Shown here piece after piece: positions 35,707-44,679 of a DNA stretch of 61,088 nt. The notes below the pieces were generated by a model. It was not told the DNA's origin and did no database searches. It saw only the letters and a program-made list of their open reading frames with translations. The number at the start of each line of letters is the position of its first letter. Position 1 is the first letter of the stretch. Origin of the DNA: an uncultured Bacteroidales bacterium. Lineage in GTDB: Bacteria > Bacteroidota > Bacteroidia > Bacteroidales > Muribaculaceae. Where the stretch lies: the NCBI GenBank assembly GCA_902793405.1, contig CADBDH010000014.1:1-61088 (forward strand). Direction: 5' to 3'. A program made the translations under genes and the position numbers.

Positions 35707-36549
35707 ATGTTTACAATCAATCAATTAAGTTTTGGCTACAACAAGCGCACCGGAAATCTGTTCCAGGATTTCTCGCTTGAACTGAATGCCGGTAACGTGT
35801 ATGGCCTGCTGGGCAAGAACGGTGCGGGCAAGTCCACGCTCATCTACCTGATGACGGGTCTGCTCACTCCGCAAGCCGGCGAGGTACTGTTCGACGGAGA
35901 GAACGTGCGCAACCGTCTTCCCAAGACGATGAGCGACATCTTCCTCGTCCCCGAGGAGTTTGAGTTGCCCAACCTCACCTTGCAGAAGTATGTGGACGTC
36001 AACGCCACGTTCTACCCCCGCTTCAGCATGGAGGACATGCAGCGCTACCTGGACATCTTTGAGATGGGCGGGATGATGGATGTGAAACTCAACAGCCTGT
36101 CGATGGGTCAGAAGAAGAAAGTGTTCATGGCCTTCGCCTTTGCCACCAACACCCGCGCGCTGATCATGGACGAGCCCACCAACGGCCTGGACATCCCCAG
36201 CAAGAGTCAGTTCCGCAAACTCGTCACCACCAGCATGAGCGACGACAAGATGATGCTCATCTCCACCCACCAGGTGCGTGACATCAGCGACATCCTCGAC
36301 CACGTGACCATCATCGACCAGAGCCGTGTACTGCTCAACACCGGTTTTGCCGACGTGATGAGCCGCCTGGCCTTCCGTCCCATGCTCGAGGGCGACCAGC
36401 CCATCTTCGTGCAGCAGAGTGCCATGGGTTCGCTCGTGGCTGTTCCCGCCCGCGACGGCGAGGAGACCAAGGTTGACCTGGAGATGCTCTTCAACGCCAC
36501 CCTCCAGAACCCCGAGGCTATCAAGCAATTATTCACCACCCAAAAATGA
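35707..36549 (+). CDS. ABC transporter ATP-binding protein
   Basis: A 280-residue nucleotide-binding subunit. Walker A GKNGAGKST (36-44), signature LSMGQKKK (near 136) and Walker B with switch ALIMDEPTNGLD (near 155) followed by STHQVRD. The layout is that of single-domain ATPases pairing with separate permeases. It overlaps the permease gene by 4 bases. With the YtrA-type GntR gene downstream it resembles the YtrBC-like exporters that respond to envelope stress or antibiotics in Gram-positives. The substrate here is unknown. Confidence 0.9.
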   Translation: MFTINQLSFGYNKRTGNLFQDFSLELNAGNVYGLLGKNGAGKSTLIYLMTGLLTPQAGEVLFDGENVRNRLPKTMSDIFLVPEEFELPNLTLQKYVDVNATFYPRFSMEDMQRYLDIFEMGGMMDVKLNSLSMGQKKKVFMAFAFATNTRALIMDEPTNGLDIPSKSQFRKLVTTSMSDDKMMLISTHQVRDISDILDHVTIIDQSRVLLNTGFADVMSRLAFRPMLEGDQPIFVQQSAMGSLVAVPARDGEETKVDLEMLFNATLQNPEAIKQLFTTQK

Positions 36550-37412
36550 ACACCACTATGAATACCGTCAATCAAACTTTCGACTGGAGCCGTTTCACGG
36601 CCACGCTGCGCAAAGAACTGGTAGAGAACAAGCGCGCGATACTGTTCACCCTGCTGGGCACCTATGGCCTGCTCACGATGGTGATGATCCTGGGCAACAT
36701 CGGCACATCAACTACCCAAGATGTCAATGATGCATTAGCGTATTATCTGCCTCAGAAGTTCGTATATATGTTCCTCGGCTTCGCTACCATGATTGTCGCT
36801 TCGCTGGCTTTCAGGAAACTGACCCGCAAGACGGGACGCATCGACATGTTCACCTCGCCCTCGTCCATGCTCGAGAAATTCCTGGTCAATGCCCTGGTCT
36901 ATGTGATCGGTTACATCGTGGCCTTCTTCATCTGCGCACAACTGGCCGACCTCACCCGCATTGCTGTGTTGTGGTTCTTCCAGGATGAATACTTCTTCGT
37001 CCCCGGTCCCATTAACTTCCTGAATCTCATTCCCGACGCTGTCGATGGCTTCGGCTTTGGAAGCGCTGCTGAAATTCAGGGAAATCCTGCCAAGTGGATG
37101 ACCATCAACCTGTTGATCGGACTGCTGGCTGGTCCTGGCCTGTTCCTGCTGGGCAGCATTGTGTGGCCCCGCCTCTCACTGCTCAAGACGTTTGCTGCCG
37201 TTTACGGCCTTGAAACCATTCTCGGCATCACCTTCATGATCGTTGCCATCAATCTCAACATGGAGAACGTTGGTTGGTGGATTATCAATCATCTGGAGCA
37301 AATCATGATCGCAATGACCATCTTCGCAGTCTTCCAGCTCATCCTCTACTGGGGTCTGTCATGGTACCTGTTTAAGCGTAAAGACGTCATTTCACTCAAG
37401 TGGTGGAAATAA
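36546..37412 (+). CDS. ABC transporter permease
   Basis: A 288-residue membrane protein with about six hydrophobic helices (for example ILFTLLGTYGLLTMVMILG and FLVNALVYVIGYIVAFFIC). The soluble loop before FGFGSAAEIQG has no domain I recognise. It starts in the 4-base overlap with the ATPase gene, so the two are translationally coupled and should form the transporter. It is weakly conserved, as is usual for this permease group. Confidence 0.85.
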   Translation: MNTTMNTVNQTFDWSRFTATLRKELVENKRAILFTLLGTYGLLTMVMILGNIGTSTTQDVNDALAYYLPQKFVYMFLGFATMIVASLAFRKLTRKTGRIDMFTSPSSMLEKFLVNALVYVIGYIVAFFICAQLADLTRIAVLWFFQDEYFFVPGPINFLNLIPDAVDGFGFGSAAEIQGNPAKWMTINLLIGLLAGPGLFLLGSIVWPRLSLLKTFAAVYGLETILGITFMIVAINLNMENVGWWIINHLEQIMIAMTIFAVFQLILYWGLSWYLFKRKDVISLKWWK

Positions 37413-37433
37413 TATATAGGAAAGGAAAGTATT

Positions 37434-37796
37434 ATGAATTTCAAGGATAATAAAGCGATTTATCTGCAGATTGCAGACCGCATCGGCGACCAGATCCTGT
37501 CAGGAGCCCTGACTCCCGAAGGCAAAGTGCCGAGCGTGCGCGAACTCGCCGCCGAGATCGAGGTCAACGCCAACACCGTGGCGCGCACCTACGACCACCT
37601 GCAGCAGAACGGGGTCATCTACACCAAGCGCGGACTGGGCTACTTCGTGAGCCCCGATGCACAGGAGAAGATTGTCGCCTCACGCCGCGACCAGCTCATG
37701 CAGGGCGAAATGGACTACTTCCTGGGCCAGCTCAAGGCCGTGGGCATCACCCCCGCCGAGCTCCAGGGACTCTATCAGAACTATCTCAACAAGTAA
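37434..37796 (+). CDS. GntR-family transcriptional regulator (YtrA-type)
   Basis: A 120-residue regulator with one winged helix-turn-helix (about 10-75): YLQIADRIGDQIL, VPSVRELAAEIEVNANTVAR and GVIYTKRGLGYFV are classic GntR. The short C-terminal part (about 45 residues) lacks a large ligand domain, typical of the YtrA subfamily that controls adjacent ABC transporters. It is third in its operon and likely binds the palindrome at 35644-35667. The effector is unknown. Confidence 0.9.
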   Translation: MNFKDNKAIYLQIADRIGDQILSGALTPEGKVPSVRELAAEIEVNANTVARTYDHLQQNGVIYTKRGLGYFVSPDAQEKIVASRRDQLMQGEMDYFLGQLKAVGITPAELQGLYQNYLNK

Positions 37797-37803
37797 TTAA
37801 TCT

Positions 37804-37879
37804 AACTACGAATTACACGAATTAAACTAATAAATCTACTATACGACAAGCATTAGCGACACTCGTGTAATTCGTAGTT
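37804..37879. repeat. Long inverted repeat of the CGAATT family
   Basis: A 17-bp perfect inverted repeat (37804-37820 with 37863-37879), arms containing ACGAATTACACGA, with a 42-base spacer. A related element with an 18-bp stem lies at 54667-54752. It sits between the GntR gene and a small membrane protein gene. The 376-base gap 37797-38172 also holds that small gene and a putative sigma-factor motif. Confidence 0.75.
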
Positions 37880-37896
37880 TTTAAAGAAAAACGATT

Positions 37897-37992
37897 ATGG
37901 AACCGAAAGCATTTGTAGCCACAGCCACGATGGTCATCGTCGCCATCGTCTCCCTCTTCACCAGCATCATCCTGACGCATGCCACCAAGTGA
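37897..37992 (+). CDS. Putative 31-residue membrane protein
   Basis: A short frame from ATG 37897 to TGA 37992. After MEPKAFVATATM comes one hydrophobic helix (VIVAIVSLFTSIILTHA) and a Lys end, giving a single-span peptide. Its codons have third-position GC like real genes here (GCC, ATC, GTC). It lies 100 bases after the GntR gene, past the inverted repeat, and could be a small partner of the ABC transporter. Nothing else identifies it. Confidence 0.45.
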   Translation: MEPKAFVATATMVIVAIVSLFTSIILTHATK

Positions 37993-38108
37993 GGCCGCCA
38001 CAGGATGACTGACCCGACAAGCGTATTAACCCTAACTTGCCAGCACCTCCCGGAGCGGCGCAAAACTGCCGCTCCCCACGTTGAAATCTAAAAAAGGATG
38101 TTCGGCGT

Positions 38109-38140
38109 GTAGTTTTTGGAGCCCTGGATGCGTCTAAAGG
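38109..38140 (+). promoter_or_regulatory. Putative ECF-sigma promoter, copy 1
   Basis: GTAGTTTTT (38109-38117), 12 bases, then GCGTCTAAAGG (38130-38140). The same two blocks at the same spacing occur at 46226-46257. The CGTC core of the second block is typical of -10 elements used by ECF sigma factors. It lies 32 bases before the gene at 38173. Confidence 0.5.
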
Positions 38141-38172
38141 ATGAAAACAATCGGTAAATAACATCACTGATT

Positions 38173-38592
38173 ATGGAAAACGAAAAAAGAAATAAGACCT
38201 TGAGCATTGTGCTGATTGCTCTAGGTATCATGATGTCAATAGGTGGCCTCATCGGCCTGATTGGTGGCTTTGCCAACCTGTGGAACCTCCATGAGCTTGA
38301 TGCCAAAGACTGGCTTTTCGGCACCATCATAGGCGGTTTCAATATTTGGATTTTAGGAATTCTCATCGGCCGCAAGCACCGTTGGGACAAGAAAACGGCC
38401 AAGGATATCCTCTCCCTCAAAATCCTGGTTGCCGTGCTTCTCATTGGCCATTTGGTCACATCCTTTGGCAGAGATGTCACGCTGTTTGGAAGCCTGAGTT
38501 TGAACAAACAGTTCATTTACATGCTTTGTGGCTGCTTGGGCGTCGGCATTGCTTCCCTGAACCGAACTCGAAAAGAGCAGTCAGCTGACTAA
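38173..38592 (+). CDS. Hypothetical membrane protein
   Basis: A 139-residue protein with about four membrane helices (IVLIALGIMMSIGGLIGLIGG, WLFGTIIGGFNIWILGILIG, ILVAVLLIGHLVTSF, FIYMLCGCLGVGIASL, each shortened here where needed). No family is recognised. It follows the putative ECF-type motif at 38109 and has no TAnnTTTG box, so it may belong to an envelope-stress group together with the ABC-2 operon at 46414 (inference). Confidence 0.7.
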   Translation: MENEKRNKTLSIVLIALGIMMSIGGLIGLIGGFANLWNLHELDAKDWLFGTIIGGFNIWILGILIGRKHRWDKKTAKDILSLKILVAVLLIGHLVTSFGRDVTLFGSLSLNKQFIYMLCGCLGVGIASLNRTRKEQSAD

Positions 38593-38650
38593 TCATTTGG
38601 CTTAAAAGCATATAAATTGAAGCATCAGTCTATTTTGAACAAAAATAATC

Positions 38651-38680
38651 TTGTCAATCGTTCAGGATTCTATACATTTG
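38651..38680 (+). promoter_or_regulatory. Promoter of M16 peptidase gene 1
   Basis: TTG (38651-38653) and TACATTTG (38673-38680), 19 bases apart. A frame from TTG 38651 would begin inside this promoter and is rejected as a start. The same box TACATTTG drives the second paralogue. Confidence 0.65.
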
Positions 38681-38737
38681 CAACCGCAAAGAAAACATCA
38701 TTATATATCAATCATTTATAAAAAGAGTTATATGACT

Positions 38738-41563
38738 ATGAAGAAATTATTTTCGATGTTGCTGCTGATGCTCATGGTATTCAGCGCCAACGTGATGATG
38801 GCACAGGAAATGCCGCCCATCCCCGTGGACGATCAGGTGCGCATCGGTCATCTGGACTGCGGACTGACCTACTACATCCGCCACAACGATTATCCCGAGC
38901 ACCGCGTGAACTTCTACATCGCCCAGCGCGTAGGCTCCATCCAGGAGGAGGAGAGCCAGCGCGGTCTCGCTCACTTCCTGGAGCACATGGCCTTCAACGG
39001 CAGTGAGCACTTCAACGGCGAGGGCAAGGGTATCATCGACTACACCCGCTCGCTGGGTGTGAACTTCGGTGGTGACCTGAATGCCTACACCAGCATTGCC
39101 GAGACCGTCTATAACATCAACGACGTGCCCAGCACCCGCCAGAGCGCCATCGACTCGTGTCTGCTCATCCTCAAGGACTGGAGCACCGGTCTGCTGCTCA
39201 CCGACGAGGAGATCGACAAGGAGCGCGGCGTGATCCACGAGGAGTGGCGTCTGGGCCAGAGCGCACAGATGCGCATGCTCGAGCGTCAGCTGGAAACCCT
39301 GTATCCCGATTCGAAGTTCGGCAAGCGCCTGCCCATCGGTCTGATGAGCGTGGTGGACAACTTCCCCTACAAGGACCTGCGCGACTACTACCACAAGTGG
39401 TATCGTCCCGACAACCAGGCCCTGGTCATCGTGGGTGACGTGGATGTGGACCACATCGAGGCCAAGATCAAGGAAATGTACGCCGGTTACACCCTTGATC
39501 CCAACGCCGCCCAGGTGACCCTCGAGCCCGTGCCCGACAACGACAAGCCCATTATCGTCGTTGACAAGGACAAGGAGCAGCAGTACAGCGACGTGAGCAT
39601 CATGTTCAAGCATGATGCCACCCCTAAGGAGGAGAAGGCCAACATGGAATACCTGATATCAGACTTCTTTACCGATCTGGCTACCAGCATGCTCAACCAG
39701 CGCCTGAGCGACCTGGCACAGGAGCCCGACTGCCCCTTCACCAACGCCTACTGCTATGACGGTCCATATATCCTCGCCAACTCCAAGGATGCCCTTACCG
39801 TTGACGTGATGCCCAAGGAGGGCCAGACCGAAGCCGCTACCCAGGCCGTTATCGTCGAGGTGATGCGTGCCGCCAAGCATGGCTTTACCGCCAGCGAGTA
39901 TGACCGCGCCCGTGACGAGGCCTTGAGCCAGCTGGAGAAGCGCTATAACAACCGCGACAAGATCAGCAACGAAAGCTTTGGCCGCCAGTACTGCAGCAAC
40001 TACCTGGACGGCGAGCCCATCCCCTCGATTGAAATGCTTTACCAGATCATGGGCCAAATCGCTCCCATGGTCCCCGTTGAGGCTATCAACGAACTGCTGC
40101 CCGAGCTCATCAGCACCGACGGCAAGAACCTCGTCATCACCAACTTCAACCAGGAGAAGGAAGGCGCCGTTTATCCCACCATCGAGGGTCTGCAGGCCGC
40201 CTACGAGGCTGCTGCCAGCGCCAATATCGAGCCCTACGTTGACAATGCAATCAACGAGCCCCTGATGGCCAAGATGCCCAAGAAGGGCAAGATCACCAAG
40301 GAGAGCGAGAACACCACCCTGGGTTACAAGGAACTGGAACTGAGCAACGGTGCACGCGTCATCCTCAAGAAGACCGACTTCAAGCAGGACGAAATCCGCA
40401 TGAGTGCCTTCCAGCGCGGCGGTCAGTCGCTCTACGGCGAGAATGACTGGGCCAATCTGAAGCTGATTGATGACCTCAACTCCTTCACCGGTGTGGGCAA
40501 CTTCTCCAACTCCGACCTCAAGAAGGCGCTTGCCGGCAAACAGGTCAACGTAGGCCTGACCATCGACCAGTTTACCGACCAACTGAGCGGTAACAGCACC
40601 ATCAAGGATCTGGAGACCATGTTCCAGCTCATCTACCTCAAGTTCACTGCTCTGACCAAGGACGAGAAGAAGTTCAACCAGACGATGACACTGATGGAGA
40701 CGCAGCTCAAGAATAAGGACCTCATGCCCGAGAGCGCCCTGAGCGACTCGCTGCAGTACATCTTGACCAACCGCAGCTGGCGCACCAAGCCCTTCAATGT
40801 CGATGACCTGAAGGCTGTCAACCTGGACCGCATCATGCAGATTGCCAAGGAGCGTACTGCCAATGCCGCCAACTACACCTTCACCTTCGTCGGCAACTTT
40901 GACGAGGCCGTTATCCGTCCTTTCATCGAGCAGTACATCGCCAGCCTGCCCGCCAAGAAGGGCGTGAAGAGCAACTGGGTGAACGATTTCGACATGCCCA
41001 AGGGACAGACCATCTGCCACTTCACCAAGAAGATGGAGTCGCCCAAGGAATATGAGGTTGTCATCTGGCACGACGGCAGCATGCCCTACAGCCTGGAGAA
41101 CGAAATCAAGGCCGACATCCTGGGTCAAGTGCTGAGCCGCGTCTATCTGCAGAAGATCCGCGAGGATGCCGGTGCAGCCTACTCCACCGAGGCTATGGGC
41201 CAGGTAGGCATCTCGGGCGGCAAGCCCCAGACACTGGTACTCGCCGTTTGCCCCGTGAACCCCGAGTTTGAGCAGATGGCACTGGATATCCTCAACCAGG
41301 AGATGGTCAATGCCGGCACCACCATCGATGCCACCGCATTTAACGAGGCCGTCGAGAACATGATCAAGGACTACAACACCAACATCAAGGAGAACTGGTT
41401 CTGGATGGGCATTCTCTCGAATTATCTAATGTACGGTTTTGACCAGATTACCGGTTATGAGCAGATTGTCAAGGCCCAGACGCCCGAGACCATTGCCGAG
41501 TTTGCACGCAAGCTTTACGGCGCCGGCAACAAGATTGAACTTGTAATGGCTCCCGAGAAGTAA
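38738..41563 (+). CDS. M16 family zinc metallopeptidase 1
   Basis: A 941-residue secreted peptidase of the pitrilysin/insulinase class. Signal peptide 1-23 (MVFSANVMMAQ). The inverted zinc motif HFLEH is at 79-83, with the third ligand probably in the EEIDKERGVIHEEW region near residue 162. A second, catalytically silent M16 half follows (LGYKELELSNGARVILKK near 525), and the family R/Y-type C-terminal signature is in YLQKIREDAGAAYS. It probably digests peptides in the periplasm. Start at 38738 (MKKLF); ATG 38732 is equally possible. It is the first of two tandem paralogues, each with its own promoter. Confidence 0.93.
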   Translation: MKKLFSMLLLMLMVFSANVMMAQEMPPIPVDDQVRIGHLDCGLTYYIRHNDYPEHRVNFYIAQRVGSIQEEESQRGLAHFLEHMAFNGSEHFNGEGKGIIDYTRSLGVNFGGDLNAYTSIAETVYNINDVPSTRQSAIDSCLLILKDWSTGLLLTDEEIDKERGVIHEEWRLGQSAQMRMLERQLETLYPDSKFGKRLPIGLMSVVDNFPYKDLRDYYHKWYRPDNQALVIVGDVDVDHIEAKIKEMYAGYTLDPNAAQVTLEPVPDNDKPIIVVDKDKEQQYSDVSIMFKHDATPKEEKANMEYLISDFFTDLATSMLNQRLSDLAQEPDCPFTNAYCYDGPYILANSKDALTVDVMPKEGQTEAATQAVIVEVMRAAKHGFTASEYDRARDEALSQLEKRYNNRDKISNESFGRQYCSNYLDGEPIPSIEMLYQIMGQIAPMVPVEAINELLPELISTDGKNLVITNFNQEKEGAVYPTIEGLQAAYEAAASANIEPYVDNAINEPLMAKMPKKGKITKESENTTLGYKELELSNGARVILKKTDFKQDEIRMSAFQRGGQSLYGENDWANLKLIDDLNSFTGVGNFSNSDLKKALAGKQVNVGLTIDQFTDQLSGNSTIKDLETMFQLIYLKFTALTKDEKKFNQTMTLMETQLKNKDLMPESALSDSLQYILTNRSWRTKPFNVDDLKAVNLDRIMQIAKERTANAANYTFTFVGNFDEAVIRPFIEQYIASLPAKKGVKSNWVNDFDMPKGQTICHFTKKMESPKEYEVVIWHDGSMPYSLENEIKADILGQVLSRVYLQKIREDAGAAYSTEAMGQVGISGGKPQTLVLAVCPVNPEFEQMALDILNQEMVNAGTTIDATAFNEAVENMIKDYNTNIKENWFWMGILSNYLMYGFDQITGYEQIVKAQTPETIAEFARKLYGAGNKIELVMAPEK

Positions 41564-41594
41564 TCCACAGGATTTATCGAAAGTCACTTTTCAA

Positions 41595-41640
41595 CAGGTG
41601 GCCGCAGGATGTAAGACATTCTTGCGGCCACCTGATTTTT
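41595..41640 (+). terminator. Terminator of M16 peptidase gene 1
   Basis: A 12-bp perfect stem (41595-41606 with 41623-41634) and a 16-base loop, then ATTTTT. Strong terminator, 31 bases after the stop. Confidence 0.88.
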
Positions 41641-41726
41641 GGGGCCCGAAAACAGATAAAACGTATAAAAATTTGACGGTTTTTTGTATGATATTTTGAC
41701 AAACAGGCATTTTGAGCACAAAAAAC

Positions 41727-41757
41727 TTGACAGGCAATGCTATTCTTCATACATTTG
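41727..41757 (+). promoter_or_regulatory. Promoter of M16 peptidase gene 2
   Basis: TTG (41727-41729) and TACATTTG (41750-41757), 20 bases apart, about 58 bases before the ATG. The same -7 octamer as for the first paralogue. Confidence 0.65.
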
Positions 41758-41815
41758 CAACAATCAAAGATGCCGACACTTATCAGTTTTTATCAACCAT
41801 AAAAATCAAACGATT

Positions 41816-44647
41816 ATGAATGTGAAGAGAGTATTTGCCTTGATGTTGCTGATGCTGATGGTCTTTAGCACCAACATGATGATGGCGCAGCAAATGCCGC
41901 CCATCCCCGTGGACGATGCCGTGCGCATCGGTCATCTGGACTGCGGACTGACCTACTACATCCGCCACAACAACTATCCTGAAAAGCGCGTGAATTTTTA
42001 CATCGCACAGCGTGTGGGCTCCATCCAGGAGGAGGAGAGCCAGCGCGGTCTGGCCCACTTCCTGGAGCACATGGCCTTCAACGGCAGTGAGCACTTCAAC
42101 GGCGAGGGCAAGACTATCATCGACTACACCCGCTCGCTGGGTGTGGAGTTCGGCCGCGACATGAATGCCTACACCAGCATTGCCGAGACCGTCTATAATA
42201 TCAACAACGTGCCCAGCACGCGACAGAGCGCCCTTGACTCGTGTCTGCTCATCCTCAAGGACTGGAGCGGCGGCCTGCTGCTCACCGACGAGGAGATCGA
42301 CAAGGAGCGCGGCGTCATCCACGAGGAGTGGCGACTGAGCCGCGGCGCCCAGATGCGTATGCTCGAGAACAACCTCGAGACCCTGTATCCCGGCTCGAAA
42401 TACGGCAAGCGCATGCCCATCGGTCTGATGAGCGTGGTGGATAACTTCCCCTACCAGGAGTTGCGCGACTACTACCACAAGTGGTATCGCCCCGACAACC
42501 AGGCCCTGGTCATCGTGGGTGACGTGGATGTGGACCACATCGAGGCCAAGATCAAGGAACTCTTCAAGGACTGCAAACTCGATCCCAACGCCGCACAGGT
42601 GGTTGAGGAGCCCGTGCCCGACAATGAAACGGCTATCATCGTCGTCGACAAGGACAAGGAGCAGCAGACCAGCAGTTCCCAGGTCATCTTCAAGCACGAT
42701 GCTGTAGCGAAAGAGGGTAAAACCACTCTTGACTATCTCCTCTATAACTACATGCGCGGCATGATGAGCAGCATGCTCAACAGCCGTCTGAGCGAGAAGG
42801 CACAGGATGCCGACTGCCCCTTCCTGATGGGATATGCCTATGACGGCAACTACCTGCTGTCCAAGAACAAGGATGCCTTCAACCTCGTGTACGTCCCCAA
42901 GGAGGGCATGACCGAGCAGGCCACCCAGTACATCGTGAGCGAGGCCATGCGCGCCATGAAACACGGCTTCACCGAGACCGAGTACATCCGTGCCCGTGAA
43001 GAATACCTGAGCGGTCTGGAGAGCCAGTACAACGAGCGCAACAAGGTGGACAACGATATCTATGGCCGCGAGTACTGCAGCCATTACCTCGACAACGAGC
43101 CCATCCCCTCTATCGAGCAGAAGTACGAGATCATGAACCAGATCGTGCCCATGATTCCCGTCGAGGCCATCAACCAGATGCTGCCCGGAATCATTACCAC
43201 CAATGGCAAGAACATGATTATCGTGAGCTTCAACCAGGATAAGGAAGGCGCCGTTTATCCCACGCCCGATGCCATGAAGGCCGCCGTCGATGCCGGACTC
43301 AATGCCAACGTCGAGGCCTATGTGGACAATGTGAAGCAGGAGCCCCTTATCGCCAAGTTGCCCAAGAAGGGTAAAATCGTCAAGGAGACCGAGAACAAGC
43401 AGTTCGGTTACAAGGAACTGGAACTGAGCAATGGCGCACGCGTCATCCTCAAGAAGACCGACCTCAAGGACGACGACATCCAGATGACGGCGCTGCAGCG
43501 CGGCGGTACCTCGATCTATGGCGAGAAAGACCATGCCAACTTTTCACTCTTTGAAGCAGTGGTCGAAGTGAGCGGACTGGGTGAGTTCAACAACACCGAG
43601 CTCGAGAAAGCCCTCGCCGGCAAGCAGGTGAGCTGCAACATGAGCATGAACAGCGAGTATAACGAGGTCAGCGGCTCATCGACCGTCAAGGACCTGGAGA
43701 CCCTGTTCCAGCTCAACTACCTGATGTTCACCGACATCCGCAAGGACGAGAAGAAGTTCAACAACCTGATGAGCCAGCTCGACATGATGCTCAAGAACAG
43801 GGACCTCGTTCCCGAGACGGCCTTCAGCGACTCGCTGAGCCTGACCCTGGGCAGCCACAACTGGCGCAGCAGGCCCTTCACCGCCGAGTTGGTTAAGCAG
43901 CTCGACTATGACCGCGCGCTGCAGATGGCCAAGGAGGTTACCGCCAATGCCGGCAGCTACACGTTCTACTTTGTCGGCTCGTTTGACGAGGCCGTCATCC
44001 GCCCGCTCATCGAGCAGTACATCGCCAGCCTGCCCGGCAAGAAAGGCGCCAAGACCAACTGGGTAAACATCGACAACTACCCCGTCGGTCAGGTCATCAA
44101 CCACTTCACCCGCAAGATGGAAGACCCCAAGGCCTACACCACCATCTACTGGTATGACAAGACCACGCCCTACAGCATGGAGAACAATATCAAGGCCGAC
44201 CTGCTGGCACGTGTCCTGGACAAGGTTTACCTGCAGAAGATCCGTGAGGATGCCGGTGCCGCCTATTCCACCAGCGCCAGCGGCTGGTCAACCATTAACG
44301 GTGACAATCCCTTCAGCTGCATCTATGCCTACTGCCCCGTCAAGCCCGAGTTCACCGACCTGGCACTGCAGATCATGAACGATGAGCTCGTTGCCGCCGG
44401 CAAGAACATCGACGCCAGCTCGCTTGAGGACTTCAAGGAGCTCCTGATCAAGGACTACAACAACGAGATCAAGGAGAACTGGTACTGGATGTGGGTACTC
44501 AACCGCTATGTGGAGCGTGGTATCGATAGCCACACCGGTTATATCGACATCGTCAAGGCTCAGACTCCCGAGTCGATTGCCGCCTTTGCCCGCCAGATCC
44601 TGGCCGCCGGCAACAAGGTCGAGGTAGTCATGACCCCCGCCGAATAA
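41816..44647 (+). CDS. M16 family zinc metallopeptidase 2
   Basis: A 943-residue paralogue of the preceding gene. Signal peptide 1-25, zinc motif HFLEH at 81-85, third ligand in EEIDKERGVIHEEW, silent second half, and the YLQKIREDAGAAYS signature. The first 300 residues are nearly identical to paralogue 1; the middle has diverged more (for example around residues 270-300), which may change substrate choice. The frame is open from 41684, but those residues lie over the promoter, so I start at MNVKRVF. The alpha/beta hydrolase gene follows 32 bases on, probably in the same transcript. Confidence 0.93.
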   Translation: MNVKRVFALMLLMLMVFSTNMMMAQQMPPIPVDDAVRIGHLDCGLTYYIRHNNYPEKRVNFYIAQRVGSIQEEESQRGLAHFLEHMAFNGSEHFNGEGKTIIDYTRSLGVEFGRDMNAYTSIAETVYNINNVPSTRQSALDSCLLILKDWSGGLLLTDEEIDKERGVIHEEWRLSRGAQMRMLENNLETLYPGSKYGKRMPIGLMSVVDNFPYQELRDYYHKWYRPDNQALVIVGDVDVDHIEAKIKELFKDCKLDPNAAQVVEEPVPDNETAIIVVDKDKEQQTSSSQVIFKHDAVAKEGKTTLDYLLYNYMRGMMSSMLNSRLSEKAQDADCPFLMGYAYDGNYLLSKNKDAFNLVYVPKEGMTEQATQYIVSEAMRAMKHGFTETEYIRAREEYLSGLESQYNERNKVDNDIYGREYCSHYLDNEPIPSIEQKYEIMNQIVPMIPVEAINQMLPGIITTNGKNMIIVSFNQDKEGAVYPTPDAMKAAVDAGLNANVEAYVDNVKQEPLIAKLPKKGKIVKETENKQFGYKELELSNGARVILKKTDLKDDDIQMTALQRGGTSIYGEKDHANFSLFEAVVEVSGLGEFNNTELEKALAGKQVSCNMSMNSEYNEVSGSSTVKDLETLFQLNYLMFTDIRKDEKKFNNLMSQLDMMLKNRDLVPETAFSDSLSLTLGSHNWRSRPFTAELVKQLDYDRALQMAKEVTANAGSYTFYFVGSFDEAVIRPLIEQYIASLPGKKGAKTNWVNIDNYPVGQVINHFTRKMEDPKAYTTIYWYDKTTPYSMENNIKADLLARVLDKVYLQKIREDAGAAYSTSASGWSTINGDNPFSCIYAYCPVKPEFTDLALQIMNDELVAAGKNIDASSLEDFKELLIKDYNNEIKENWYWMWVLNRYVERGIDSHTGYIDIVKAQTPESIAAFARQILAAGNKVEVVMTPAE

Positions 44648-44679
44648 CAATTTCATTAATCACTCATATCCAGAGAATA

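Noticed and set aside
38651-38737. Upstream TTG start for M16 peptidase 1
   Set aside because: It coincides with the -33 element of the promoter, and the signal peptide starts at 38732 or 38738.
41783-43534. 583-codon minus-strand frame within M16 peptidase gene 2
   Set aside because: Shadow frame with a similar one in paralogue 1, as expected from duplicated sense codons.
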